From assembly GCA_038323475.1 (NCBI GenBank), contig JBBQHA010000001.1, positions 1 to 64,000 on the forward strand: a stretch of DNA of 64,000 bases, given 5' to 3'. Below, in pieces: positions 49,462 to 59,027 of the stretch. Below the pieces are notes generated by a model. That model saw nothing but the letters and a program-made list of their open reading frames with translations. It searched no databases and was not told the DNA's origin. Source of the stretch: SZAS-103 sp038323475 (GTDB taxonomy: Bacteria > Pseudomonadota > Gammaproteobacteria > Xanthomonadales > Xanthomonadaceae). The translations under genes were made by a program, and so were the position numbers. The first letter of the stretch is position 1; each line of letters starts with the position of its first letter.

Positions 49462-51477
49462 TCAAAGCGACTTGACGGTATCGACCACGCGCTCGGGCGT
49501 GAACCCGAAATACGGGAACAGCGCTTCCGCCGGCGCCGATGCGCCGAACGTGTCGATGCCGATCACCGCGCCGTCGAGGCCGACGTACTTGCGCCAGAAA
49601 TCGGTAACGCCCGCCTCGATCGCGACGCGCTTGCGGCACCACGACGGCAGCACGCCTTCGCGCCATTCGACCGGCTGGCTGTCGAACGTTCCCGTCGACG
49701 GCATCGACACCACGCGCGCCTTGACGCCATCGGTCGCGAGCCGGCGCGCTGCTTCCATCGCCAGTTCGACTTCCGAGCCGGTCGCGATCAGGATCACGTC
49801 GAAACGCGCCTCGGGCGGATCGCTGAGCACGTAGCCGCCGCGCGCGATGTCGGCGACCTGCTCCGCGCTGCGCTGCTGGTGCTGCAGGTTCTGTCGCGAG
49901 AACACCAGGCAGGTCGGGCGATCGCGGCGGGTGATCGCGACTTTCCAAGACACCGCCGATTCGACCGCATCGCAGGGACGCCATACGTCGTTGCCCGGGA
50001 TGAGGCGCAGCGATGCGAGGTGCTCGATCGGCTGGTGGGTCGGGCCGTCTTCGCCGAGGCCGATCGAATCGTGCGTGTAGACGTGGATCACGTGCGCCGG
50101 GATCAGCGCGCTCATGCGCACCGCGTTGCGCATGTAGTCGGAGAACACCAGGAAGGTCGCGTCGAACGGCAGGAAACCGCCGTGCAATGCGAGGCCATTG
50201 CCGATCGCACCCATGCCGAATTCGCGCACGCCGTAGTGGACGTAGTTCGCGTTGCGCGCGTCGTCGGATCCGGGATCGACTGTGACGCTGCGGCTCGCCT
50301 TCCACAAGGTGAGGTTGGAATGGGCGAGGTCAGCCGAGCCGCCGATGATTTCGGGCAGCAGCGGAGCGAAGGCTTCGATCGCCATCTGCGATGCCTTGCG
50401 CGAGGCGATCGTCAGGCCGTCCGCCTGCAGCTTCGCGATGAATGCATCGGCATTTTCGGCGAAATCCGCGGGCAGTTCCGCATGCGAACGACGGGTGAGT
50501 TCGTCCGCGAGTTCCGGAAACTGCTGCGCATACGCATCGAAGCGCTTGTTCCACAATTCCTCGCGCACGATGCCGGTGTTGCCGGCGCGCCAGCCGTCGT
50601 AGATCTCCGCGGGGATCTCGAACGGCGCGTACGGCCAGTTCAATGCCGCGCGCGTCGCGGCGACTTCGTCCTTGCCCAGCGGCGCACCGTGCGCGGATTC
50701 CTTGCCCTGCTTGTTCGGCGATCCGAAACCGATCGTGGTGCGGCAGCAGATCAGGGTCGGCCTGTCGTGTTCGGCGAGCGCCGTTTCGATCGCGGTCTTG
50801 ATGTCGTCCGGATCGTGGCCATCGACGCCGCGGATCACCTGCCAGCCGTAGGCCTCGAAGCGCGTGGCGGTGTCGTCGGTGAACCAGCCCGCAGTGTCAC
50901 CGTCGATCGAGATGTGGTTGTCGTCCCAGAACGCGACGAGTTTGCCGAGCTTCCACGTGCCGGCAAGCGATGCGGCTTCGTGCGACACGCCTTCCATCAT
51001 GCAGCCGTCGCCCATGAACACCCAAGTGCGGTGGTCGACGATTTCATGCTCGGGGCGATTGAAGCGCTGCGCGAGCAGTTTCTCGGCGAGCGCGAAGCCG
51101 ACCGCATTCGCAAGTCCCTGCCCCAGCGGACCGGTCGTTGTTTCCACTCCCGGCGTGTCCTTGCGCTCGGGATGCCCTGGCGTTTCCGAATGCAGCTGGC
51201 GGAACAGCTTGATCTGTTCGATCGGCAGGTCGTAGCCGGACAGGTGCAGCAATGCGTACTGCAGCATCGAGCCGTGCCCGTTCGAGAGCACGAAGCGGTC
51301 GCGGTCGAACCATTTCGGGTTCTTCGGCGCGTGCTTCATGAAATCGTTCCACAACACCTCGGCGATGTCGGCCATGCCCATCGGCATGCCGGGATGACCG
51401 GAATTCGCCGCCTGAACGGCGTCGACGGCGAGGAAGCGGATGGCGTTTGCGAGCTCGCGGCGGGTGGGCTTGGACAT
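49462..51477 (-). CDS. tkt: Transketolase
   Basis: Thiamine-diphosphate enzyme moving two-carbon units between sugar phosphates in the pentose-phosphate pathway. The 671-residue protein has FLAVDAVQAANSGHPGMPMG at the start, SNGHGSMLQYALLHLSGY, the ThDP/metal motif MGDGCMMEGVSHEAASLAG with N in WDDNHISIDG, and the pyrimidine domain with HYGVREFGMG and THDSIGLGEDGPTHQP. The start is the ATG of MSKPTRRELAN; the in-frame extension upstream overlaps the symporter gene. Minus-strand first member of the dispersed tkt-gap-pgk-pyk-fba series. Confidence 0.96.
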   Translation of the reverse strand: MSKPTRRELANAIRFLAVDAVQAANSGHPGMPMGMADIAEVLWNDFMKHAPKNPKWFDRDRFVLSNGHGSMLQYALLHLSGYDLPIEQIKLFRQLHSETPGHPERKDTPGVETTTGPLGQGLANAVGFALAEKLLAQRFNRPEHEIVDHRTWVFMGDGCMMEGVSHEAASLAGTWKLGKLVAFWDDNHISIDGDTAGWFTDDTATRFEAYGWQVIRGVDGHDPDDIKTAIETALAEHDRPTLICCRTTIGFGSPNKQGKESAHGAPLGKDEVAATRAALNWPYAPFEIPAEIYDGWRAGNTGIVREELWNKRFDAYAQQFPELADELTRRSHAELPADFAENADAFIAKLQADGLTIASRKASQMAIEAFAPLLPEIIGGSADLAHSNLTLWKASRSVTVDPGSDDARNANYVHYGVREFGMGAIGNGLALHGGFLPFDATFLVFSDYMRNAVRMSALIPAHVIHVYTHDSIGLGEDGPTHQPIEHLASLRLIPGNDVWRPCDAVESAVSWKVAITRRDRPTCLVFSRQNLQHQQRSAEQVADIARGGYVLSDPPEARFDVILIATGSEVELAMEAARRLATDGVKARVVSMPSTGTFDSQPVEWREGVLPSWCRKRVAIEAGVTDFWRKYVGLDGAVIGIDTFGASAPAEALFPYFGFTPERVVDTVKSL

Positions 51478-51577
51478 GGCGGCGGCGGGCCTGGGAAGTG
51501 GTGGGGTTGGAACAGGGGACGCGCATTGTCCCACCCGTCGGCCGGGCTGTCGCCGTTGCATGCTGGCCGGTGCGGTG

Positions 51578-52933
51578 TTAGCCGACCGGGGGCTGATCTT
51601 CCGCCAGCGCATGCGGCAGCCCGGCTTCGCCGCTGCGTTCGGACACCACCACGGCGGTCGCCAGGTCGCCGGTCACGTTCAGCGCGGTGCGGCACATGTC
51701 GAGGAAACTGTTGACGCCGATGATGATGCCGATGCCTTCCGGCGGCAGGTGCACGATTCCGCAGATCATCGCGATGACCGGCAGCGAACCCGACGGAATC
51801 CCCGCCGTGCCGATCCCGCCGAGGATGCACAGCCCGAGCACCATCACCTGCTGCGGCATGGCCAGGTGCATGCCGAACACCTGGGCGAGGAACAGCACGG
51901 TCACGCCCTCGAACAGCGCGGTGCCGTGGTGGTTCGCCGACGCGCCGACGGTCAGCACGAAACGCGACACCTTGCGCGGCAACATCAGGTTCTGCTCGGC
52001 CACGCGCAGCGTCACCGGCAAGGTCGCGGTGGAGGATGCGGTCGCGAACGCGGTGAGGATCGCTTCCTGGCTGTCGCGGAAGAAACGCAGCGGCGACATC
52101 CGCCCCATGAAGCGCACCCACAGCGGCAGCACCACGAACATGTGCAGCGCGAGCGCGCCGACCACGGTCCCGACGAACCAGCCCAGGCTGACCAGCACGT
52201 CCCAGCCCAGCTGCGCGCACAGGTTGAACATGAAGCACGCGACCGCATACGGCGCGAGCCGGATGAACAGCCCGATCAGCCGCATCGCGATTTCGAACAG
52301 GCCCTGCAACGCATTCTTGAATGCCGTCGTGCCCGCGCCCGGCGTCATCACCAGGCCGATGCCGATCATCAGCGCGAAGAACACGATCCCGAGCTGCTGC
52401 TTCTCGTCGACGGCGGCTGCAAGCACGTTGCGCGGCACGATGTTGACGATCAGGTCGACCGCATTGAGCTGCTGGCCGCTGGTCACGATCTCGCCGGCTT
52501 TCACCGCATTGCTCGCCATCGCCTTCTGCACGAGTGCCGGATCGATGTGCAGGCCGGGCTGGACGAGATTCACCATCAGCAGGCCGATCGCGACCGCCAT
52601 GCCGGTGACCGCGGCGGTGTACATCAGGGTCTTCCAGCCGAGCCGGCCAAGGCTCGCGATATCGCCGAGTTCGCCCACGCCGAGCACCAGCGCCGAGAAC
52701 ATCAGCGGGATCACCAGCATGAACAGCAGGTTGAGGAAGATCTGCCCGAATGGCTTGCTCAGGTATTTGATGATCGCAACGACTAGCGGCGCATCCGGCG
52801 CGTAGAAGTGCACCGCCAGGCCGAGCGCCGCGCCGAACATGAAACCGATCAGCACCTTCACGTGCAGCGGAAGGCCGCGATCGCGCGCTTCGGGATCGGG
52901 CGGAATGGCATGAACCGGCGCCGCGTGGCTCAT
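51578..52933 (-). CDS. SDF-family dicarboxylate/amino acid:cation symporter
   Basis: A 451-residue membrane transporter of the DAACS (GltP/DctA) family with eight helices and two re-entrant hairpins. Hairpin 1 serine motif is TASSTATLPVTLR; hairpin 2/TM8 contains GIPSGSLPVIAMI and FLDMCRTALNVTGD, where Asp and Arg (D-x-x-R) bind the substrate carboxylate/amine. The conserved NMDGT motif of TM7 is altered to NHHGT (residues 334-338). Likely imports C4-dicarboxylates or acidic amino acids, but coupling ion may differ. Upstream of tkt on the same strand with 100 bp between. Confidence 0.88.
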   Translation of the reverse strand: MSHAAPVHAIPPDPEARDRGLPLHVKVLIGFMFGAALGLAVHFYAPDAPLVVAIIKYLSKPFGQIFLNLLFMLVIPLMFSALVLGVGELGDIASLGRLGWKTLMYTAAVTGMAVAIGLLMVNLVQPGLHIDPALVQKAMASNAVKAGEIVTSGQQLNAVDLIVNIVPRNVLAAAVDEKQQLGIVFFALMIGIGLVMTPGAGTTAFKNALQGLFEIAMRLIGLFIRLAPYAVACFMFNLCAQLGWDVLVSLGWFVGTVVGALALHMFVVLPLWVRFMGRMSPLRFFRDSQEAILTAFATASSTATLPVTLRVAEQNLMLPRKVSRFVLTVGASANHHGTALFEGVTVLFLAQVFGMHLAMPQQVMVLGLCILGGIGTAGIPSGSLPVIAMICGIVHLPPEGIGIIIGVNSFLDMCRTALNVTGDLATAVVVSERSGEAGLPHALAEDQPPVG

Positions 52934-53086
52934 GCGGACACCGCGGTCGCGGATGTCGCGATGATGGCCTCGTCGCGACGACGGATGTGTGCGTGCGCAC
53001 GGCGCGCGTTGCGATGCGTCTTCATGGCCATCCCCTGCGATCCGCGCCGAGCATACACCACGGCCCCGATCGCCCCACCGGCGCGG

Positions 53087-54736
53087 TCAGGATGGATACA
53101 ACGGCGGTAGCGCGTCGTCGTTCGATGCCGGCCGCGCGCGTCCGATCCAGTGCGGCGGCCGTTTGAACGCGGCGCGCATTTGCACGAGCGCCTGCGCGGA
53201 CGGCATGCCATCGGCGCTCCAGCGCGCGGCGTCGAATGCAAGCACGGCATCGCGCTGGGCGGTATCGCCGAGGCGTTGCGCGACCTCGCCCAGGTTGCGC
53301 GCCGGCACGCCCGGCGCAGCTTCCAGCAGGGCCTGCGCGATCGCGGATGGATCGCCGAGCGCCAACGAGCGCGTCAGCGTCGGCGCGCGGTTCGGCATGC
53401 GCGGCTCCGCATCGTCGCCGTCCACGGTTGCGATCACCTCGCCGCGGCCGCGACGCCAACCCCACCACAGCGACAGCGCGAGCAGCACGGCAAGTCCCAG
53501 CGTCGCGGCCTGCCACCCACGCAATGCGGAAGCACCCACGCCTGCGGCCACTGTATCGCCGGCGTTCGACCCCGCATGCGCGCCGTTGTCGGCCGGCACC
53601 GTGATACCCGGCAATACCTGCCAGACGTGCAAGGCCGCGCGCGCCGTCGCGGCGCGGTCGTTGACCACGTCCCACCACGGCACGATGAGTTCAGGCATGC
53701 GCAATACGCCGGCGCTCGCCGGCACGATCGCGAAGCGGCGCGAGCGCTCGGCCAGCAGGCGGCCGTCGCGTTGTTGCTCGGCGGTGGACGATGGCTCCGG
53801 ATACACCTGCGCGCCGGGAATCGCCGGCAGCACGATCTCCGGCAATTGCGCCGCAGTGACGCCTTCGCCTTCGAGCCTTACCACGATGCTGAAAGGTTCG
53901 CCCGCGCGTACCGGGACGGTCACCGGATCGACGAGGACCGCGATCGTACGCGCAGGCAGCCATGGGTTGCCCGCCTGAGCCGGACGCGGGCGCACCTGGA
54001 CATCGAGCTGCTTGCCGACCGCGCGCGCCAATGCGCCGTCGTCGAACACATCGCTGTTGTCGCCAAGCGTGCGGCCGGTAAAGCCCGGACCCGGGATATG
54101 CATCGCGCCGCTGCGTTCGGGCTGCAACAGGTAGTGGCGTTCGAGCACGTTGAAACGGTGGCCCTGCAGCATCACCGAATTCGTGGTGTCGGCGCCGAGC
54201 TGACGCGCGTCGCCGTTGTCCGGCACCGGCGCATCGAGCGCCCCGTTGAGCAGGGTGACCGCGTAATACAACCGCTCCGTGTAGACCATCGCCTGCTGCA
54301 CGTACGGACTGGCCGGTTCGACCGTCGTCTCGATGAAGACCGGCGCGTTTGCGTTCGCCTGCGGGGACGACTGCCCAGGAACCTGCGCGCTGACGCCGAT
54401 GCGCAACGGCGGTGTCGTTTCGCTGCCGACCGCGAGCGCGGGGATATCGATCACGCCGCCATGCCGCGGCACCAGTTCGACCGACCATTGCGTGCTCGAT
54501 TGCATGCGGCCGTTGGCGATGTTGGTCTGGCTGCTGGTCGATGCGCCGCGTATTTCGAAATCCTTGCGCAGCGGCGCGAGGTCGGGTTGGGTGTCGGACG
54601 TATCGGACGTGATGGTCAGGGTCACGCTGTCGCCGAGGGCGATCGAATCGCGATTCAGCGACGCCTGCGCGGTCGCCAGCGCATCCGGCATCGCTCCGAG
54701 CAGCAGCAATGCAACCGGGACGTGCAGGATCCTCAC
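53087..54736 (-). CDS. batD: BatD-family protein
   Basis: A 549-residue inner-membrane-anchored periplasmic protein of the BatD family. Signal peptide to about residue 22, three Ig-like domains (ASLNRDSIALGDSVTLTITS; the repeat of YTERLYYAVTLLNG; TVPVRAGEPFSIVVRLEGEG), and a helix near 405-430 (LGLAVLLALSLWWGWRRGRG) with a cytosolic tail. Starts with GTG overlapping the preceding stop codon (GTGA), with GGAGGGGGAG upstream. Last gene of the moxR-bat series; Bat proteins act with MoxR AAA+ ATPases in envelope stress tolerance. Confidence 0.88.
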   Translation of the reverse strand: MRILHVPVALLLLGAMPDALATAQASLNRDSIALGDSVTLTITSDTSDTQPDLAPLRKDFEIRGASTSSQTNIANGRMQSSTQWSVELVPRHGGVIDIPALAVGSETTPPLRIGVSAQVPGQSSPQANANAPVFIETTVEPASPYVQQAMVYTERLYYAVTLLNGALDAPVPDNGDARQLGADTTNSVMLQGHRFNVLERHYLLQPERSGAMHIPGPGFTGRTLGDNSDVFDDGALARAVGKQLDVQVRPRPAQAGNPWLPARTIAVLVDPVTVPVRAGEPFSIVVRLEGEGVTAAQLPEIVLPAIPGAQVYPEPSSTAEQQRDGRLLAERSRRFAIVPASAGVLRMPELIVPWWDVVNDRAATARAALHVWQVLPGITVPADNGAHAGSNAGDTVAAGVGASALRGWQAATLGLAVLLALSLWWGWRRGRGEVIATVDGDDAEPRMPNRAPTLTRSLALGDPSAIAQALLEAAPGVPARNLGEVAQRLGDTAQRDAVLAFDAARWSADGMPSAQALVQMRAAFKRPPHWIGRARPASNDDALPPLYPS

Positions 54737-56619
54737 TTCTCCCCCTCCTGCTGGCGGCGTGCGTATTCGAGCGCGAACTTGCGGCGCAGCAATCCGCCTG
54801 GATCGTCCGGCACGCGTTGCAGCAAGGATTCGATCGCGTCGCGTTGCTCGCGTTGCGCGTCGGTTTCCTTCGCTGCCATGGCTTTGGGCTTCGCATTCGG
54901 AGCGGTCGGCTTGCCGCCGCTCAACGCCTGCTGCAACGCGCGTTTTTCCGCCGCGTCGGCCTGCGCCTGCTTGCTTCCGTCCGGCGCCGGTTGTTGCGAC
55001 TGGGACTGCTGCTGGAGGTCCTGCTTGCGCTGGTCGTTGCCTTGCTGGGCCTGCTGCTTCGGATCCTGCTGCCGATTCCCGTCCTGTCGCTGCTGGCCCT
55101 GTTGCCCGGCTTGTTGCTGGCTCTGTTGCATGTTTTCCTGGTTCCGGCTATGGCCGTCCTGATCGGGTTTCTTCTGGCCCTGTTGCCCGTTCTGCTGGTT
55201 CTGGTCCTGTGGCTGCTTGCCCTGCTGTTGCTGTTCTTGTTGCCGTTGCAGTTGCTCGACGATCCTGAGGTTCGCCTGCGCATCGGCCATCCCGGGGCGC
55301 TGCCCCAACGCGCGTCGATAGGAGGCGATCGCTTCCGGATAGCGCTTGAGCTGGGCCAGCGCATTGCCGTGGTTGTAGTTCGCGTCGGCGTCGTCGAGCC
55401 CGGTCCAGGCCTGCGCCGCCGTCGCGAAGTCGCCGCTGCGATACGCCGCTGCCGCGCGTTGTTCGGGCGTCCGCGCAAGCGTGGTCGCGGTCCGCGCATC
55501 GCCCGCACGCAGCGCACGATCGGCGCGCTGGTCCGCACGCTGCCACAGCGCATGCCACCAATCCGCATCCGCCGCCGACGCACGCTGGACCGGCATCGCG
55601 AGCATCGCCACCAGCACGACCGCGAGCCAGCCGCGACGGAACCCCAGTGCGACCAAAGGCAACAATGCGAGCAGCAGGAACGGACCATCGTCGCGCCAAC
55701 GCAGCGACTCCGCATCGCCGCGACGCACTCCGGCATCGGCCGCGTTGTCGAGAACGCCGAGCGCATCGAGATCCTTCGCATCGGTGGTCAGCGCGGCATA
55801 GCGGCCTCCGCCGGCCTGCGCGAGCGAGCGCAGCGCGTCCGCATCCAGCCGCGCGACCTGCATCGCCCCGCCCGCATCCTGCGCGAAGGTTCCATCGGCC
55901 GACGGCAGCGGCGCGCCGTTCGCGGTGCCGACACCGAGCGCGGCCACGCTGTAGCCCTTCGCCAATGCATCGCGCGCGGCCGACTGCGCCGCCGCATCGG
56001 CGCCATCGCTGAGCAGCAGGATCTGCCCATGCGCGTAGCCGGCCTGGGCGAGCAGGTCGACGGCGCGCCGGATCGCGCGGTCGGCGCGCTGGCCATCGAC
56101 CGGCATCGTGTCCGGCGCGAGTGCGGGCAGCAGGTCGCGCAGGCTGTTGGCGTCGTCGCTCAGTGGCGCGACCGTGAAGGCATCGCCCGCATAGGCGACC
56201 AGGCCGATCTGTCCGCCCTTGCGCGCGGACATCAGCTGCTCGATCTTCAACCGCGCACGCAGCAGGCGCGACGGCGGCAAGTCGGCCGCAAGCATGTGCG
56301 AGGACGTATCCAGCACCACCACCAGCGGCGCAGCCGGCGTGTACAACGCGACCGGCAGTTGCCGCCACGAGGGACCGGCCAGCGCGAGCACCGACAATGC
56401 ATACCCCGCGCCGAACAACCATGCGACGCGCTGCTTCGATGCCGGCGCCGCCTGCAGCAGGCTCGGCAACAGGTGCGCGTCCACTGCGTGCCGCCACGGC
56501 GTTTCCCGGTTCGCATGGCGGCGGCGCAGCCACCACAGCAGTGGCAAGGCGAACAGCGCCAGCATCCACCAGGGACGCAACAGGTGCGGGGCGATCGTCG
56601 CGAACGACCCAAGGTTCAC
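54733..56619 (-). CDS. batB: BatB/BatC fusion: VWA domain plus TPR protein
   Basis: A 628-residue membrane protein. Two N-terminal helices (17-31, 66-82), a von Willebrand A domain (about 98-270), a helix near 300-325, TPRs (YNHGNALAQLKRYPEAIASY) and a Gln-rich low-complexity tail, so BatB and BatC are fused, as in many gammaproteobacteria. In the metal site the usual D-x-S-x-S is DTSSH (104-108), His replacing Ser. The start is GTG, overlapping the BatA stop (GTGA). Belongs to the moxR-bat operon between BatA and BatD. Confidence 0.88.
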   Translation of the reverse strand: MNLGSFATIAPHLLRPWWMLALFALPLLWWLRRRHANRETPWRHAVDAHLLPSLLQAAPASKQRVAWLFGAGYALSVLALAGPSWRQLPVALYTPAAPLVVVLDTSSHMLAADLPPSRLLRARLKIEQLMSARKGGQIGLVAYAGDAFTVAPLSDDANSLRDLLPALAPDTMPVDGQRADRAIRRAVDLLAQAGYAHGQILLLSDGADAAAQSAARDALAKGYSVAALGVGTANGAPLPSADGTFAQDAGGAMQVARLDADALRSLAQAGGGRYAALTTDAKDLDALGVLDNAADAGVRRGDAESLRWRDDGPFLLLALLPLVALGFRRGWLAVVLVAMLAMPVQRASAADADWWHALWQRADQRADRALRAGDARTATTLARTPEQRAAAAYRSGDFATAAQAWTGLDDADANYNHGNALAQLKRYPEAIASYRRALGQRPGMADAQANLRIVEQLQRQQEQQQQGKQPQDQNQQNGQQGQKKPDQDGHSRNQENMQQSQQQAGQQGQQRQDGNRQQDPKQQAQQGNDQRKQDLQQQSQSQQPAPDGSKQAQADAAEKRALQQALSGGKPTAPNAKPKAMAAKETDAQREQRDAIESLLQRVPDDPGGLLRRKFALEYARRQQEGEK

Positions 56620-57629
56620 GCGATTCCCCTGCGCATGGAAATCGCGGGCGCGCCGATCAGCAGGACGCCAAGCAGCAACGCCGCCGCGAGCGGCCACGGA
56701 TACAGTTCGGTGCGCGGACGTTCGATGCGGCCCGCGCGCAGGGCCGGTTCGACGCGATCGAGTTCGGCATAGATGCCGGCGAGCGCCTCGGTATCGCGCG
56801 CGCGGAAAAAGCGTCCGCCGGTGCGCTGCGCGATCGTGCGCAGGGTCTGTTCGTCGACGCTGTCTCCCTGGGTCGGCAGCGCGAAGCCCAGCAGGGGATC
56901 GGCCTGTCCGTCGCCGCCGAAACCGATGGTGTAGATGCGCAGGTGTTCGGCTGCAGCGACGTCCGCCGCCTTCAGCGGCTCGATCGCGCCCGCATTGTTG
57001 ACGCCATCGGTGAGCAGTACGAGGACGCGCGTCGAAGCCGCGCCGGGCTGCTTCGGTTGCACCCGCAGGCGCTTGACCGCGAGCGCGATCGCATCGCCGA
57101 TCGCGGTGTTCTGGCCGGCGAGTCCGACCTCGCTGGAGCGCAATTGCTGGCGCACCGACTCGCGATCCCAGGTCAGCGGCGTGACCGCATAGGCCTGGGT
57201 GCCGAACAGGATCAGGCCGACGCGATCGCCGACGCGGCGGCTCAGGAAATCGCCGAGCACCGCCTTGATCGCAGTGAGTCGATCGACCGACGTCCCGCCG
57301 AGCCGCATGTCTTCCTGGCGCATGCTGCCGGACAAGTCGACCGCGAGCAGCAGGTCGCGCCCGCTATGCGGCGGCTGCACGATCTCGCCGAGTTGCTGCG
57401 GACGCGCCGCGGCGATGCACAGCAGCAGCCAGCCCAGCAGCGGCAGCCAGCGGCGCAGGCGCGGGCGGCGCGAACGGTCCGCGGATGCGCGCATCGCTTC
57501 GAACGCGCGCGCATACGGAACCCTCAACGCCGCCTGCAAACGCTGCGGCGCGACGGGCAGGAAGCGCATCGCCAGCCACGGCACCGGCAACGCGAGCAAT
57601 GCCCATGGCCATGCGAAATCAGGCACCAT
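56616..57629 (-). CDS. batA: BatA-like VWA-domain protein
   Basis: A 337-residue membrane protein with helices at about 6-22 and 53-72, a periplasmic/cytosolic von Willebrand A domain and a final helix near 312-330. The MIDAS site is intact: AVDLSGSMRQ (D-x-S-x-S), with a Thr in GQNTAIGDAI and Asp in LLTDGVNNAG. BatA and BatB act together with MoxR and DUF58 proteins. Start MVPDFAWP overlaps the DUF4381 gene end by 11 nt. Part of the moxR-bat operon. Confidence 0.92.
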   Translation of the reverse strand: MVPDFAWPWALLALPVPWLAMRFLPVAPQRLQAALRVPYARAFEAMRASADRSRRPRLRRWLPLLGWLLLCIAAARPQQLGEIVQPPHSGRDLLLAVDLSGSMRQEDMRLGGTSVDRLTAIKAVLGDFLSRRVGDRVGLILFGTQAYAVTPLTWDRESVRQQLRSSEVGLAGQNTAIGDAIALAVKRLRVQPKQPGAASTRVLVLLTDGVNNAGAIEPLKAADVAAAEHLRIYTIGFGGDGQADPLLGFALPTQGDSVDEQTLRTIAQRTGGRFFRARDTEALAGIYAELDRVEPALRAGRIERPRTELYPWPLAAALLLGVLLIGAPAISMRRGIA

Positions 57630-58086
57630 CGCGCTCCAGCAAGGCGACGAATCGCGCGCGCGCAAGCGCCAGCGCCGGCGCGATGTCGTCGGCAATGTCG
57701 CGACGGAAACCGCCGTCGCGCAGCAAGCGTCCGGGCCCGCTCGTGAACGGTTGGGCGGGGTCGTCGCCGTCCAGGAAGCGCAGCCACGCATCGCCTTCGA
57801 GCAGCGCGGAGGCGGCATCGCGCGTCATTGCTGCGCGGCGCAGCAGTTGCGAGGCGGCGGCGATTTTCGCCGGGGCCGCACCCGCATCGTTGAGGGCGCG
57901 GTCGTAATCGCCAAGTCCGCAGCGGATACGGTCGCGTCGATGCCGCGTGCGCAGCGCCCGGCGCGCAAGCCACCACAACGCGACCGCCAGCAATGCGGCG
58001 AGCACCCACCAGCCGGGCGCCGGCGGCCACCAGCCTGGCGATGACGGCAGATGGATGTCGCGCAAAGCAGGCACGGGACCGGTCAT
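57619..58086 (-). CDS. DUF4381-family membrane protein
   Basis: A 155-residue protein with one membrane helix (WWVLAALLAVALWWLARRAL, about 27-46) and a cytosolic helical domain (DRALNDAGAAPAKIAAASQL; RRAAMTRDAASALLEGDAWL). This is the small DUF4381 protein found between DUF58 and BatA in MoxR-Bat operons; its role is unknown. Start MTGPVPALRDI is supported by context; the longer frame upstream overlaps DUF58. Confidence 0.85.
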   Translation of the reverse strand: MTGPVPALRDIHLPSSPGWWPPAPGWWVLAALLAVALWWLARRALRTRHRRDRIRCGLGDYDRALNDAGAAPAKIAAASQLLRRAAMTRDAASALLEGDAWLRFLDGDDPAQPFTSGPGRLLRDGGFRRDIADDIAPALALARARFVALLERDGA

Positions 58087-58099
58087 CGTCGGGAGCCGG

Positions 58100-59020
58100 T
58101 CATGCGGCGATGCGGCGCTGGTCGAGCAGGGCCGCCAACAGGGTGTCGGTGCCGTCGTCGCTGCGCAAGGTACGCACGCGCGCACCCATGCCCTGCAATC
58201 GTTGCGCCTGCGCGTGCACTCCGTCGGCGAAGACATGCCGCCAGCGCGCGCGCGCGACTGCACCTTCAAGGTCGAGCTCGACCCGCGCATCCCCGAGCGC
58301 GAACGGCAGGCGCTCGTGCGGCGGCTGCAGTTCGAGGGGATCGGTCAACAGGACCATCAGCAGGTCGTGGTGGGTGGCAAGTGCGGCCAAGCGCCCCTGC
58401 GGGACATCGGCGACCGATCCGGCGTCCGCAAGCACGACCAGGCTCGCACCCGGATGCAACAGACGCGTGGCGGTCGCGAGCGCATGGTCGAGCCCGAGGT
58501 CCGCGACCGGCGGTTGCGCGTACCAGCGCACCAGCGCATCGAGCGTGCGCAAGGCGCCGCGACTGCCGCCGCTCGGCGTCACCGGGGATTCCGACGACGT
58601 GCCGCGCAACGCGCCGATGCGATCGCCGCGCCGCTGCGCCGCCCACGCGGCGACGGCGCCGGCGCGCGCCGCCTGCACCGACTTGAAGCGCACCCGCGTC
58701 CCGAAATACAGCTGTGGCGCGGTGTCGACGACGACCAGGGTGATCCGCTCGCGCTCGGCCTGGAACAGTTTCGTATGCGGTTTGCCGCTGCGCGCGGTGA
58801 GCCGCCAGTCGATGTGGCGCGCATCGTCGCCGGGCGCATACGGCCGCGACTCGGCGTATTCCATGCCGCGACCACGGAATGGCGATGGCGCAGGACCCGC
58901 CACGCTCGCGGCGCCCCGCTGCGCAGGCGGCCAGCCGCGCACACGATCGCGCAACGCGATCAGCTCGGACAAGCTCGGCCGCAGTCCATCGGAATGCGTT
59001 GGCGACGCGTGCGAAGGCAT
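58100..59020 (-). CDS. DUF58-family protein
   Basis: A 306-residue cytosolic DUF58 protein with a partial VWA-like fold. The defining segment is FRGRGMEYAESRPYAPGDDARHIDWRLTAR in parts (G-x-G-x-E-F/Y-x-x-x-R-x-Y and D-D-x-R-x-I-D-W). It precedes DUF4381 and BatA and follows MoxR, the standard order. Start: ATG 8 nt after the MoxR stop; an in-frame GTG at 59044 overlapping MoxR is possible. Neither has a clear Shine-Dalgarno. Confidence 0.88.
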   Translation of the reverse strand: MPSHASPTHSDGLRPSLSELIALRDRVRGWPPAQRGAASVAGPAPSPFRGRGMEYAESRPYAPGDDARHIDWRLTARSGKPHTKLFQAERERITLVVVDTAPQLYFGTRVRFKSVQAARAGAVAAWAAQRRGDRIGALRGTSSESPVTPSGGSRGALRTLDALVRWYAQPPVADLGLDHALATATRLLHPGASLVVLADAGSVADVPQGRLAALATHHDLLMVLLTDPLELQPPHERLPFALGDARVELDLEGAVARARWRHVFADGVHAQAQRLQGMGARVRTLRSDDGTDTLLAALLDQRRIAA

Positions 59021-59027
59021 GGCGGCT

